Assembly (NCBI RefSeq): GCF_001591345.1
Contig: NZ_BCUS01000056.1
Span: 1-39,326 of the forward strand
From: Variovorax boronicumulans NBRC 103145
GTDB taxonomy: Bacteria; Pseudomonadota; Gammaproteobacteria; Burkholderiales; Burkholderiaceae_C
Length of the DNA: 39,326 nucleotides
Reading direction: 5' to 3'
In this document: positions 7,921 through 15,854 of the stretch, in pieces
Position numbering within the stretch: position 1 is the stretch's first letter
Layout of the letters: every line of letters begins with the position of its first letter
Made by a program: the position numbers and the translations under genes
The notes under the pieces: generated by a model
The model's database searches: none
What the model was told of the DNA's origin: nothing
Seen by the model: the letters and a program-made list of their open reading frames with translations, nothing else

Positions 7921-7978
7921 AGGCCAGGGAGGCCAGGGAGGCCAGGGAGGCCAGGGAGGCCAGGGAGGCCAGGGAGGG
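7921..7978 (+). repeat. Perfect 9-bp tandem repeat, six copies plus a partial
   Basis: Six identical copies of AGGCCAGGG (7921-7974) are followed by AGGG. The array starts 18 bases after the lipoprotein stop and ends three bases before the terminator stem, so it should be transcribed as 3' untranslated RNA. In the lipoprotein frame the array would read (Arg-Pro-Gly)n after the stop codon. The identity of all copies suggests recent expansion. Confidence 0.95.
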
Positions 7979-7981
7979 TAG

Positions 7982-8018
7982 GCCCGGCGCGTGTCCACCG
8001 CGCGCCGGGCGTTTTTTT
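7982..8018 (+). terminator. Intrinsic terminator of the lipoprotein gene
   Basis: A perfect 10-bp GC-rich stem pairs 7982-7991 (GCCCGGCGCG) with 8001-8010 (CGCGCCGGGC) around a 9-base loop, followed by G and seven T. No A-run precedes it, so it works mainly for the plus strand. Confidence 0.93.
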
Positions 8019-8025
8019 GTCCGTC

Positions 8026-9543
8026 CTACCAGTTCACGAGCTGCCGCATCTTGCGCCGCAGCTCGCGTTCGCGTTTCTGCTCGGCGTTCCAGTCGTCGCG
8101 GATGGCCAGCGTGACCGACAGCGCCATCAGCAGGATCACGAACGCAAAGGGCAGCGCGAACACGATGGTCGCCGTCTGTATGGCCTTGATGCCGCCTGCG
8201 AACAGCAGGCTCAGCGCAATGGCCGCCACCAGCACGCCCCAGGTGATCTTCACGCGGGCCGGCGGGTTCGGATTGCCCTTCGTGCTCATGATGCCCAGCA
8301 CCAGCGTCGCGGAATCGCCCGAGGTCACGAAGAACACGAACACCAGCAGCGTCGCCACGATCGACAGCAGCCCGCCCATGGGCATCGCCTTGAACATCAC
8401 GAACATGGTGGTCGACACGTCGGCCTTCACCGACTCGACCAGCGGCACGCCCTGGAGGATCTCGAAGTTGAGCGCCGCGCCGCCGAACACCGAGAACCAC
8501 GCGAAGCCCACCAGCGTGGGCGCGATCACCGTGCCCAGGATGAACTGGCGGATCGTGCGCCCGCGCGACACGCGCGCAATGAACAGGCCCACGAACGGCG
8601 ACCACGCCAGCCACCAGGCCCAGTAGAAGAGCGTCCAGTCGGCCACCCACGAGCTGTTGCGGAACGGGTTCATGCGCAGGCTCATGCGCACGAACTCGGC
8701 GAGGTACGAGCCCAGCGTGTTGGTGAAGGTCTCGACGATGGCGATGGTCGGCCCCACCACCAGCACCGTGAGCGCCAGCAGCGCGGCCAGCACCAGGTTG
8801 CCCATCGACAGCCACTTCACGCCGCGCTCGACGCCGGTGACCGCCGAGGTGATGAACAGCACCGTCGTCACCACGATGATCGCCGCCTGCGTCCAGCGGC
8901 CGATCTCCGCGCCGAAGGCCGCATGCAGCCCGCTGTTGATCTGCGTCGCGCCCATGCCCAGCGAGGCCGCCACGCCGAAGGCGGTGGCCACCACGGCCAG
9001 CACGTTGAAGGCCGGCGACAGCCGCTGCACGAAGCGCCAGGGCAGCGCCTCGGTGGCCGAGCTGACCAGCGGCAGTGCCTTGCGGCGGAAGCTGAAGAAG
9101 GCGATCGACAGGCCGACGATGCCGTAGATCGCCCAGGGGTGCAGCCCCCAGTGGAAGAAGGCGTAGCGCATGGCCACGCCGGCCGCATCGGGCGTACCGG
9201 GGATCACACCGGGCGGCGGGTTCGCGTAGTGCGAGATCGGTTCGGCCACGCCCCAGAACACCAGGCCGATGCCCATGCCAGCCGCGAACAGCATCGCGAA
9301 CCAGGCGCCGATGGAGAACTCGGGCTCGTCGTCCTCGTCGCCCAGCTTCAGGTCGCCGAAGCGGCTGAAGGCCAGGAAGAAGGCCAGCACCACCAGACCG
9401 AGCACCACCCACAGGTAGAACCAGCCGAAGTTGCGCGTGATGTCGGCGAGCGCGGTGCTGAACACGCGGTCGAGCGACGCGGGCGACACCAGCCCCCACA
9501 GCACGACCACGGCGATCAGCCCGGCGGAGACGATGAGTTGCAT
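8026..9543 (-). CDS. BCCT-family (betaine/choline/carnitine) transporter
   Basis: A 505-residue secondary transporter with about 12 membrane segments. The family's glycine motif occurs as GMGIGLVFWGVAEP (residues 89-102), and the Trp-rich signature appears as WTLFYWAWWLAWSPFVGLF followed by ARVSRGRTIRQFI. The GMGIG form fits choline or betaine porters rather than the GMGID of the CaiT exchanger. It lacks the long C-terminal regulatory tail of E. coli BetT, so osmotic activation is uncertain. Substrate is probably a quaternary ammonium compound. ATG 9543 has a GGAG seven bases upstream. It lies 39 bases downstream of radA on the same strand and may be read from radA. Confidence 0.92.
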   Translation of the reverse strand: MQLIVSAGLIAVVVLWGLVSPASLDRVFSTALADITRNFGWFYLWVVLGLVVLAFFLAFSRFGDLKLGDEDDEPEFSIGAWFAMLFAAGMGIGLVFWGVAEPISHYANPPPGVIPGTPDAAGVAMRYAFFHWGLHPWAIYGIVGLSIAFFSFRRKALPLVSSATEALPWRFVQRLSPAFNVLAVVATAFGVAASLGMGATQINSGLHAAFGAEIGRWTQAAIIVVTTVLFITSAVTGVERGVKWLSMGNLVLAALLALTVLVVGPTIAIVETFTNTLGSYLAEFVRMSLRMNPFRNSSWVADWTLFYWAWWLAWSPFVGLFIARVSRGRTIRQFILGTVIAPTLVGFAWFSVFGGAALNFEILQGVPLVESVKADVSTTMFVMFKAMPMGGLLSIVATLLVFVFFVTSGDSATLVLGIMSTKGNPNPPARVKITWGVLVAAIALSLLFAGGIKAIQTATIVFALPFAFVILLMALSVTLAIRDDWNAEQKRERELRRKMRQLVNW

Positions 9544-9582
9544 GGCGGGTCTCCTGGTGGGGTGTTGTCGTGCGGGTACGCG

Positions 9583-10974
9583 TCAGTCGAGCCGTCGCAC
9601 CACGTCCATCGCTTCTTCGATGCGGTCGACCGGGTGGATGGTCAGGCCCTCGATCTCCTTCGTGCCCTTGCGCGGCGCGTTGGCCTTCGGCACCACGGCC
9701 ACGCTGAAGCCCAGCTTGGCCGCTTCGCGCAGGCGCTCCTGGCCGCGCGGTGCGGGGCGCACCTCGCCGGCCAGGCCGACTTCGCCGAAGGCGATGAAGC
9801 CCTTGGGCAACGGCTTGCCGCGCAGGCTGGAGGTGATGGCCAGCATCACGGCCAGGTCGGCCGCGGGCTCGCTGATGCGCACGCCGCCCACCGCGTTGAC
9901 GAACACGTCCTGGTCCATGCAGGCCACGCCCGCGTGGCGGTGCAGCACGGCCAGCAGCATCGCGAGGCGGTCGCGGTCCAGGCCCACCGACAGGCGGCGC
10001 GGGCTCGGCCCGCCGTTGTCGACCAGCGCCTGGATTTCCACCAGCATCGGCCGCGTGCCTTCGAGCGTCACCAGCACCACGCTGCCGGGCACCGGCTCGG
10101 CGTGCTGGCTCAGGAAGATCGCGCTCGGGTTGGTCACGCCCTTCAGGCCGCGCTCGGTCATGGCGAACACGCCGATCTCGTTCACCGCACCGAAGCGGTT
10201 CTTGATGGCGCGCACGAGGCGAAAGCTCGAGTGCGTGTCGCCTTCGAAGTACAGCACCGTGTCGACCATGTGCTCGAGCACGCGCGGGCCGGCCAGCGCA
10301 CCTTCTTTCGTGACGTGGCCCACCAGCACCACGGCCGTGCCGCTGGTCTTGGCAAAGCGCGTGAGGTGCGCCGCGCATTCGCGCACCTGCGCCACCGAGC
10401 CGGGCGCGGAGGTGAGCTGGTCGGAGTACACGGTCTGGATGGAGTCGATCACCGCGATGGCCGGGCGCGTGACGTCGAGCGTGGCGATGATTTTTTCGAG
10501 CTGGATCTCGGCCAGCACCTGCACCTGCGAATGGTCGAGCCCGAGCCGCTTGGAGCGCAGCGCCACCTGCGAGCCGCTTTCCTCGCCCGTGACGTACAGC
10601 GCGTTCTGCCCCGCGCGCTGCAGCGCGTCGACCGCCTGCAGCAGCAGCGTCGACTTGCCGATGCCCGGGTCGCCGCCGATCAGCGTGACGCCACCCGACA
10701 CGATGCCGCCGCCGAGCACGCGGTCGAGCTCGTCGAGCCCGGTGGGCGTGCGTGCGACATCGGTGGCTTCGATTTCCGAGAGCGTGGCGAGTTCGGAGGC
10801 GCCCGCGAGCGACGCGAACTGCGTGCCGAAGCGGTTGTTGGCCGGTCCGTTGGCCGCGCCGGCGACCTGTTCGATGAGTGTGTTCCATGCACCGCAGCTG
10901 GGGCATTTGCCAAGCCACTTGGGGCTGGTGCCGCCGCATTCGCTGCAGACGAAAGTTGTTTTGTCCTTGGCCAT
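9583..10974 (-). CDS. radA: DNA repair protein RadA
   Basis: A 463-residue RecA-like branch-migration ATPase used in homologous recombination. The N-terminal zinc finger has C10/C13/C24/C27. The ATPase core has Walker A GDPGIGKS (101-108), and the RadA-specific KNRFG motif is at 258-262. The C-terminal part is the Lon-protease-like domain (about 290-455), without proteolytic activity in this family. Full length with all motifs. ATG 10974 is preceded by a close -10-like TAAACT and no ribosome site, so the mRNA may be leaderless. In related genomes radA commonly sits next to alr; here alr is 22 kb away. Confidence 0.97.
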   Translation of the reverse strand: MAKDKTTFVCSECGGTSPKWLGKCPSCGAWNTLIEQVAGAANGPANNRFGTQFASLAGASELATLSEIEATDVARTPTGLDELDRVLGGGIVSGGVTLIGGDPGIGKSTLLLQAVDALQRAGQNALYVTGEESGSQVALRSKRLGLDHSQVQVLAEIQLEKIIATLDVTRPAIAVIDSIQTVYSDQLTSAPGSVAQVRECAAHLTRFAKTSGTAVVLVGHVTKEGALAGPRVLEHMVDTVLYFEGDTHSSFRLVRAIKNRFGAVNEIGVFAMTERGLKGVTNPSAIFLSQHAEPVPGSVVLVTLEGTRPMLVEIQALVDNGGPSPRRLSVGLDRDRLAMLLAVLHRHAGVACMDQDVFVNAVGGVRISEPAADLAVMLAITSSLRGKPLPKGFIAFGEVGLAGEVRPAPRGQERLREAAKLGFSVAVVPKANAPRKGTKEIEGLTIHPVDRIEEAMDVVRRLD

Positions 10975-10980
10975 GCAGCG

Positions 10981-10986
10981 AGTTTA
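10981..10986 (-). promoter_or_regulatory. Candidate -10 box immediately before radA
   Basis: On the minus strand TAAACT lies six bases before the radA ATG. A transcript starting at the usual distance would begin at or next to the ATG. No Shine-Dalgarno is present in the six intervening bases. No good -35 was found; the upstream part lies inside the 3' end of the LysR gene. Confidence 0.4.
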
Positions 10987-10997
10987 GGGGGCGCGGT

Positions 10998-11924
10998 TCA
11001 GGCGATGGCGAATTCGCGCACCAGCAGGTCCGCGAACGCCGCCGCGGCCGGCGACAGCGATCGGCCCTGCCGCGTCACGACCGCGATGTTGCGCGCCACC
11101 GTCGGGCGCATGAGCCGCCGCGCGACCAGCCGCGTGTGGTCGGCATGCGCGAGGATCGACGCCGGCAGCAGCGCCGGGCCGAGCCCGCTGGCCGCCATCG
11201 CGAGCGCCGTGGTCAGGAGCGTCACCTCGTAGGCGATGTCCAGCCGCACGCCGGCGGTTGCGGCGGCGATGTCGATGCTGCTGCGCACGCCGTACCCGGG
11301 CTTGACCGTGATCAGCGGATGGCCCGCGAGCTGCCGCCAGGTGATGCGGTCGGTGCCGGGCAGGCGCAGCTCGCGGTCGGCAATCACCGCGAGGTGGTCA
11401 TGCACGAACACGCGCTGGTCCAGCCCCGGCGTGCGCGCCTGCAGCGTGCCCACGCCGAAGTCGACCTGCTCGCCGAGGACCTTCTCCACGAACTGCCCGG
11501 GCGCGCAGTCTTCGATGGCCACCTTCACGTCGGGATGCAGGTCGAGGTAGCGGCGCAGGGCCTTGGGCATCAGCGTCTGCGCGATGGTGGACGTGGCCGC
11601 GATGCGCACGCGCCCGCGCCGGCCCGCCGCCAGCTCGGCCATGCCGGTGCCCAGCGCATCGAGTTCGGCCAGCACGCGCTCGGCATAGGCGATGGCCTCG
11701 TTCGCGGCCTCGGTGCGTTGCAGCGAACGCGTGGTGCGGTCGAACAGGCGCACGCCGAGCCGCGCCTCGAGCTCGCGCAACAGCACGCTGACGGCCGGCT
11801 GGGTCAGCGACAACGACGCCGCCGCGCTCGACAGCTGGCCGCTGTGGTACACGGCCGCGAACGCGCGCAGCTGCCGCACAGAAGGCACGCCGCGCATTGA
11901 TAGTGGTTTTTTATGAATGGCCAT
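10998..11924 (-). CDS. LysR-family transcriptional regulator
   Basis: A 308-residue LysR regulator: winged helix-turn-helix at about residues 15-73 (LRAFAAVYHSGQLSSAAASL then LTQPAVSVLLRELEARLG), followed by the periplasmic-binding-protein-like effector domain (about 100-305). It is divergent from the FAD monooxygenase gene with 74 bases between them, the classic arrangement for a LysR activator of the divergent catabolic gene, probably responding to the aromatic substrate. ATG 11924 gives the usual N-terminal length; ATG 11897 (M10) is an alternative. The frame extends to 12194 but would overlap the neighbouring gene. Effector unknown. Confidence 0.92.
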   Translation of the reverse strand: MAIHKKPLSMRGVPSVRQLRAFAAVYHSGQLSSAAASLSLTQPAVSVLLRELEARLGVRLFDRTTRSLQRTEAANEAIAYAERVLAELDALGTGMAELAAGRRGRVRIAATSTIAQTLMPKALRRYLDLHPDVKVAIEDCAPGQFVEKVLGEQVDFGVGTLQARTPGLDQRVFVHDHLAVIADRELRLPGTDRITWRQLAGHPLITVKPGYGVRSSIDIAAATAGVRLDIAYEVTLLTTALAMAASGLGPALLPASILAHADHTRLVARRLMRPTVARNIAVVTRQGRSLSPAAAAFADLLVREFAIA

Positions 11925-11998
11925 GAAAGTTTCACTTTTTCCGCGAGCCGGTTCGGCACTGTAATGGCGCCTCACAAGAATCTGGAGACAAGCGACCC
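11924..11998. promoter_or_regulatory. Divergent LysR/monooxygenase control region
   Basis: This 75-base stretch is AT-richer than its surroundings. It holds a perfect 11-bp inverted repeat TGAAAGTTTCA (11924-11934), overlapping the regulator's start codon, and a -10-like TGTAAT (11960-11965) directed at the monooxygenase. GGAG at 11983-11986 is the probable ribosome site for ATG 11999. The repeat is a candidate LysR-binding half of a T-rich/A-rich dyad. Confidence 0.4.
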
Positions 11999-13699
11999 AT
12001 GACCGAGCAACTGCAAGCCCAGGTGCTGATCGTCGGCGCCGGCCCCGTGGGGCTGACGCTGGCCATCGACCTGGCGCAACGCGGCATCGACGTGCTGATG
12101 ACCGAGATCCGCCACCGCGGCGAGCCGCCCAACGTGAAGTGCAACCATGTGGCGGCGCGCTCGATGGAGGTGTTCCGCCGCCTGGGCGTGGCACAGGCGC
12201 TGCGCGACGCGGGCCTGCCGGCCGACTATCCCAACGATGTGGCCTACCGCACGGCCGTGACGGGCATGGAGCTGTCGCGCATTCCGATCCCCGCGCGCCG
12301 CGAGCGCTACACCGCCACCGGCGGCCCCGACACCTGGTGGCCCACGGCGGAGCCGCCGCACCGCATCAACCAGATCTTTCTCGAACCGGTGCTGTTCGCG
12401 CATGCCGAGGCCACGCCCGGCCTGCGCATCCGCAACCGCACGCGCATCGACGACTTCGAGCAGGACGACGAAGGCGTGTGGGCCACGGGCGTGGACCTGG
12501 ACGACGGCCGCGCGGTGCGCATCCGCTGCCAGTACCTCGTCGGTTGCGACGGCAGCCGCTCGACGGTGCGCAAGAAGATCGGTGCCAGCCTGCACGGCAC
12601 CGACGTGGTGGGCCGCGTGCAGTCGACCTACTTCCGTGCGCCCGCGCTGCTGGGCCTGCTGAAACACCCGCCGGCCTGGGCCACCTTCGCGCTGAACCCG
12701 CGGCGCTGCGGCAACGTGTACGCCATCGACGGGCGCGAGACCTGGCTGCTGCACAACTACCTGCTGCCCGAGGAGACCGACTTCGACTCGATCGACCGCG
12801 ACTGGGCGATCCGCCAGATCCTGGGCGTCGACGAGGACTTCGCCTACGAGGTGATCTCCAACGAAGACTGGGTCGGGCGCCGGCTCGTGGCCGACCGCTT
12901 CCGCGACCGCCGCGTGTTCATCTGCGGCGACGCGGCGCACCTGTGGATTCCGATGGCGGGCTACGGCATGAACGCCGGCATCGCCGATGCGATGAACCTC
13001 TCGTGGCTGCTCGCGGGCCGGCTGCACGGCTGGCTGGCCGACGGCGCGCTCGCGGCGCACGAGGCCGAGCGCCAGCCGATCACCGAGCAGGTGTCGCGGT
13101 TCGCGATGAACCACGCGCTCGCGCTCCAGCGCCAGCGCGAAGGCGTGCCCGAGAACATCGAGGCGCCCGGGCCCGAGGGCGACGCGCTGCGCGCCGCGCG
13201 CGGCCAGGCGCTGTACGACCTGAACGTGCAGCAGTACTGCTGCGGCGGGCTCAACTTCGGCTACTTCTACGACGGCTCGCCGCTCATCGCCTACGACGGC
13301 GAGGCCGCGCCCGCCTACACGATGTACGAGTTCACGCCCTCGACCGTGCCGGGCTGCCGCACGCCGCACCTGTGGCTGGACGACGGCCGCTCGCTGTACG
13401 ACGCGATGGCGATGCCCGGCGAGGGCTACACGCTGCTGCGCTTGGACCCCGCGATCGATGTCGCGCCGCTCGAAGCCGCCGCCGCGGCGCGCGGCCTGCC
13501 GCTGCGCACGCTGGACATCCGCGCCTCGGCCGCCACCGCCGTGTACGACCGGCCGCTCGTCATCTCGCGCCCCGACCAGCACGTGGCCTGGCGCGGGCAT
13601 GCCGTGCCGGCCGACGCGCTCGCGCTGGTCGACCTGCTGCGCGGCGCCACTGCAGTGGCCGCACCGACACCCGAAAAAGAAAGAGAGACAAGCCAATGA
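11999..13699 (+). CDS. FAD-dependent aromatic-ring monooxygenase (PHBH/MhpA-like)
   Basis: A 566-residue single-component flavoprotein hydroxylase (FAD_binding_3 family) that would use NAD(P)H and O2 to hydroxylate a phenolic ring. The dinucleotide motif GAGPVG is at 13-18, the DG motif CDGSRS at 183-188 and the GD motif CGDAAHLW at 309-316 followed by GYGMNAGIADAMNLSW. A C-terminal thioredoxin-like domain (about 400-550, ending RPDQHVAWRG) is typical of the phenol-hydroxylase/MhpA branch. It precedes a homoprotocatechuate-type lower pathway that lacks HpaBC, so it may supply the catechol substrate; this is inference. Its stop overlaps the next start (ATGA), and LysR is divergent. Confidence 0.9.
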   Translation: MTEQLQAQVLIVGAGPVGLTLAIDLAQRGIDVLMTEIRHRGEPPNVKCNHVAARSMEVFRRLGVAQALRDAGLPADYPNDVAYRTAVTGMELSRIPIPARRERYTATGGPDTWWPTAEPPHRINQIFLEPVLFAHAEATPGLRIRNRTRIDDFEQDDEGVWATGVDLDDGRAVRIRCQYLVGCDGSRSTVRKKIGASLHGTDVVGRVQSTYFRAPALLGLLKHPPAWATFALNPRRCGNVYAIDGRETWLLHNYLLPEETDFDSIDRDWAIRQILGVDEDFAYEVISNEDWVGRRLVADRFRDRRVFICGDAAHLWIPMAGYGMNAGIADAMNLSWLLAGRLHGWLADGALAAHEAERQPITEQVSRFAMNHALALQRQREGVPENIEAPGPEGDALRAARGQALYDLNVQQYCCGGLNFGYFYDGSPLIAYDGEAAPAYTMYEFTPSTVPGCRTPHLWLDDGRSLYDAMAMPGEGYTLLRLDPAIDVAPLEAAAAARGLPLRTLDIRASAATAVYDRPLVISRPDQHVAWRGHAVPADALALVDLLRGATAVAAPTPEKERETSQ

Positions 13700-14700
13700 A
13701 CCGTCGCCATGCCTTGCGCCATCTGGGCGCACTGTCCGCCGCCGCCTGCGCCGCAGGCCCCGCCCTCGTGCGGGCGCAAAGCGACAAGCCCATCACCCTC
13801 GTCGTGCCCTACGCGCCCGGCGGCACGACCGACATGCTCGGGCGGCTGATCGCGCAGCAGCTGGGCTCCGCGCTGGGCCGCACCGTGATCGTCGACAACC
13901 GGCCCGGCGCCGGCACCGCCATCGGCGCCTCGCAGGTGGCACGCGCGGCACCCGACGGCACGACGCTGCTGGTCGCGACCAGCACCACGCTCGCCATCAA
14001 CCCCTGGCTCTACAAGAAGCTCTCGTACGACCCCGCGAAGGACTTCGCGCCGGTCGGCCTCATCGGCGCCGTGCCGCTGATGGTGGTGGTGCATCCGTCG
14101 GTGCCGGCGACCACGCTGTCCGAGCTGGTGGCGCTCGCCAAGTCGCGGCCCGACGCGCTGAGCTACGGCTCCGCCGGCAACGGCAGCCCGCAGCACCTGG
14201 GCGCGGAGATGTTCAAGGTCGCGACCGCGGCGAACATGGTGCACGTGCCCTACAAGGGCAGCGCGCTCGCGCTGACCGATCTGCTCGGCGGCCAGCTGCA
14301 GCTCATGTTCACCGACATCGCACCGGCCCTGCAGCACGTGCGCAGCGGCAAGCTGCGCGCGCTGGCCGTGACCTCGCGCAAGCGCCAGCCGACCTTCCCC
14401 GCCGTGCCGACCGTGGCCGAGTCGGGCGTGGCAGGCACCGCCGATTTCGAGGCGGTGGCGTGGCAGAGCGTGGTCGCGCCCGCGGGCACGCCCAAGGCCT
14501 TCATCGACCGCTGCAGCCAGGAGATCGCCCGCCTCGTCGCGCAGCCCGCGCTGCGCCAGAAGCTCGAGAACGAAGGCTTCGAACCGGCCGCGCCGGGGGC
14601 GCACGGCGCGGGCGCACCGGAGCAGTTGGCGGCTTACATACGCAGCGAAACCGAGCGCTGGGGGCGCGTGATCCGCGCTTCCGGCACCACGATCGACTGA
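13696..14700 (+). CDS. Bug-family tripartite-tricarboxylate-type substrate-binding protein (copy 1)
   Basis: A 334-residue periplasmic solute-binding protein of the Bug (TctC-like) family. The signal peptide contains twin arginines (NRRHALRHLG) and an Ala-rich core ending at VRAQ. Family landmarks are ITLVVPYAPGGTTDMLGR, VIVDNRPGAGTAIGA, LSYGSAGNGSPQHLGAE and VPYKGSALALTDLLGGQ. Bug proteins usually bind carboxylates or aromatic acids. ATG overlaps the monooxygenase stop codon (ATGA), so the two are translationally coupled and this copy may recognise the hydroxylase's substrate. No TctA/TctB membrane subunits are encoded in the window. Confidence 0.92.
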   Translation: MNRRHALRHLGALSAAACAAGPALVRAQSDKPITLVVPYAPGGTTDMLGRLIAQQLGSALGRTVIVDNRPGAGTAIGASQVARAAPDGTTLLVATSTTLAINPWLYKKLSYDPAKDFAPVGLIGAVPLMVVVHPSVPATTLSELVALAKSRPDALSYGSAGNGSPQHLGAEMFKVATAANMVHVPYKGSALALTDLLGGQLQLMFTDIAPALQHVRSGKLRALAVTSRKRQPTFPAVPTVAESGVAGTADFEAVAWQSVVAPAGTPKAFIDRCSQEIARLVAQPALRQKLENEGFEPAAPGAHGAGAPEQLAAYIRSETERWGRVIRASGTTID

Positions 14701-14751
14701 GCGTCCGACGACCCGCAAGGGTTATCCCGCAGGCGTGCTTTCTCGGCATTC

Positions 14752-14767
14752 ATTTAACATGTTAAAT
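14752..14767. promoter_or_regulatory. hpaR operator: Perfect 16-bp palindrome: probable HpaR operator
   Basis: ATTTAACATGTTAAAT is a perfect palindrome 20 bases before the hpaR start, in an AT-rich gap of 87 bases. Size, symmetry and position fit a MarR-family repressor site. A repressor bound here would block transcription of hpaR and the catabolic genes behind it. I saw no second copy of this palindrome in the window, so the monooxygenase promoter is probably under separate LysR control. Confidence 0.75.
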
Positions 14768-14787
14768 AATTCTGAGAGGCACAGCTT

Positions 14788-15225
14788 TTGAGCACCACCT
14801 TCACGCACCGCAATTTGCCGCGCCTGCTGCTGCAGGCCCGCGAAGCCGTGATGGCCCACACGCGGCCCAGCCTGCGCGAGCACGCGCTGTCCGACCAGCA
14901 ATGGCGCGTGCTGCGCGTGCTCGGCGAGCACGGCGCGGTCGACACCGGCCGCGTCGCGCGCGAGGCCTTCATCCTCGGCCCCAGCCTCACGGGCGTGCTG
15001 GCGCGCATGGAGCGCGACAACCTCATCACCCGCGCCCGCGACCCGGCCGACCAGCGCCGCACCGTGGTCGAGGCCACGCCGCACGGCATGAAGCTCGTGA
15101 AGCGCCTGGGCACCAGCATCGAGGCGCACTACGACTGGATGGAACAGTCCCTGGGCAAGGCCAAGCTGACGCAGCTCTACGGCCTGCTGGACGAACTGAT
15201 CGCGCTGGAGCAACCCGAACCATGA
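14788..15225 (+). CDS. hpaR: HpaR-type MarR-family repressor
   Basis: A 145-residue winged-helix regulator resembling HpaR, the repressor of homoprotocatechuate degradation. It shows the HpaR-like start (RNLPRLLLQAREAVMAHTRP), the DNA-recognition region LGPSLTGVLARMERDNLITR and the wing DPADQRRTVVEATPHG. The start is a rare TTG (14788) with GAGAGG ten bases upstream; the first ATG is too far in. Its stop overlaps the start of hpaG1 (ATGA). A perfect palindrome just upstream is its likely autoregulatory operator, relieved by an aromatic ligand in known relatives. Confidence 0.92.
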   Translation: MSTTFTHRNLPRLLLQAREAVMAHTRPSLREHALSDQQWRVLRVLGEHGAVDTGRVAREAFILGPSLTGVLARMERDNLITRARDPADQRRTVVEATPHGMKLVKRLGTSIEAHYDWMEQSLGKAKLTQLYGLLDELIALEQPEP

Positions 15226-15854
15226 CCACCTCCTTTCTCCCCACCGGCACCGTGTACGGCACGCTGCTGAACTTCCGCGCCGAGGCCGCGGCGCTCGCGC
15301 CGCAGATGACCGAGGCGCCCTACAAGGCACCGCCGAAGGCGCCCGTGCTCTACGTGAAGACGGCCAACACCTGGAGCCCGCACGGCAGCACCGTCACCGT
15401 GCCCGCCGCGGTGTCCGACGTGGAAGTCGGTGCCAGCATCGGCATGGTGATCGGCGCCGAGGGCGACATCGAAGGCTTCGTGCTGCTGAACGACCTGTCG
15501 ATTCCGCATGCGAGCTTTTTCCGCCCGCCGGTGAAGTTCAAGTGCGTCGACGGCTTCCTGGGCATCGGCCCGGCGCTGCGCGACGCGCAGGAGGTGGCCG
15601 ACCCGGCGCAGTTCCGCATCGAGGTGCGCATCAACGGCGAACTGAAGCAGTCGATCGACTTCTCGCAGCTCGTGCGCCCCGCGCCGCAGCTGCTGGCCGA
15701 TGTGGGCGAGTTCATGACGCTGGCGCACGGCGACGTGCTGATGCTCGGCTGCGACCTGGGCCGTCCGCTGGCCCGCGCGGGCGACCGCATCGACATCTCC
15801 GCGCCGGGGTTCGAGACCCTGAGCAACACGCTGGTGAAGGAAGCAACGGCATGA
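15222..15854 (+). CDS. hpaG1: HpaG N-terminal-half protein (FAH family)
   Basis: A 210-residue fumarylacetoacetate-hydrolase-family protein matching the N-terminal half of HpaG, the bifunctional decarboxylase/isomerase that converts 5-carboxymethyl-2-oxo-hex-3-ene-1,7-dioate toward 2-oxo-hept-diene-dioate. Landmarks are ALAPQMTEAPYKAPPKAPVLY and IPHASFFRPPVKFKCVDGF. At the position where active FAH domains carry a Glu-x-Glu metal pair it has G70 and S72, so by itself it should not bind the catalytic metal; the N-terminal half of the fused E. coli enzyme appears similarly degenerate (from memory). It overlaps both neighbours by ATGA, and probably forms a complex with hpaG2. Confidence 0.9.
   Translation: MTTSFLPTGTVYGTLLNFRAEAAALAPQMTEAPYKAPPKAPVLYVKTANTWSPHGSTVTVPAAVSDVEVGASIGMVIGAEGDIEGFVLLNDLSIPHASFFRPPVKFKCVDGFLGIGPALRDAQEVADPAQFRIEVRINGELKQSIDFSQLVRPAPQLLADVGEFMTLAHGDVLMLGCDLGRPLARAGDRIDISAPGFETLSNTLVKEATA

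Noticed and set aside
7921..7978. The tandem array as a CRISPR
   Set aside because: The unit is only 9 bp, with no spacers and no cas genes.
7918..7990. Open frames through the 9-bp repeat giving (AREARE), (RPG) or (PWP) peptides
   Set aside because: These result from the tandem repeat having a length divisible by three; none has a start signal or matches a protein family, and the upstream lipoprotein has a proper TAA stop.
8017..11232. Very long plus-strand open frame (over 1000 residues) across the BCCT and radA genes
   Set aside because: It is antisense to two clearly recognised genes; the composition is rich in His, Arg and Gln, typical of a shadow of high-GC coding DNA.
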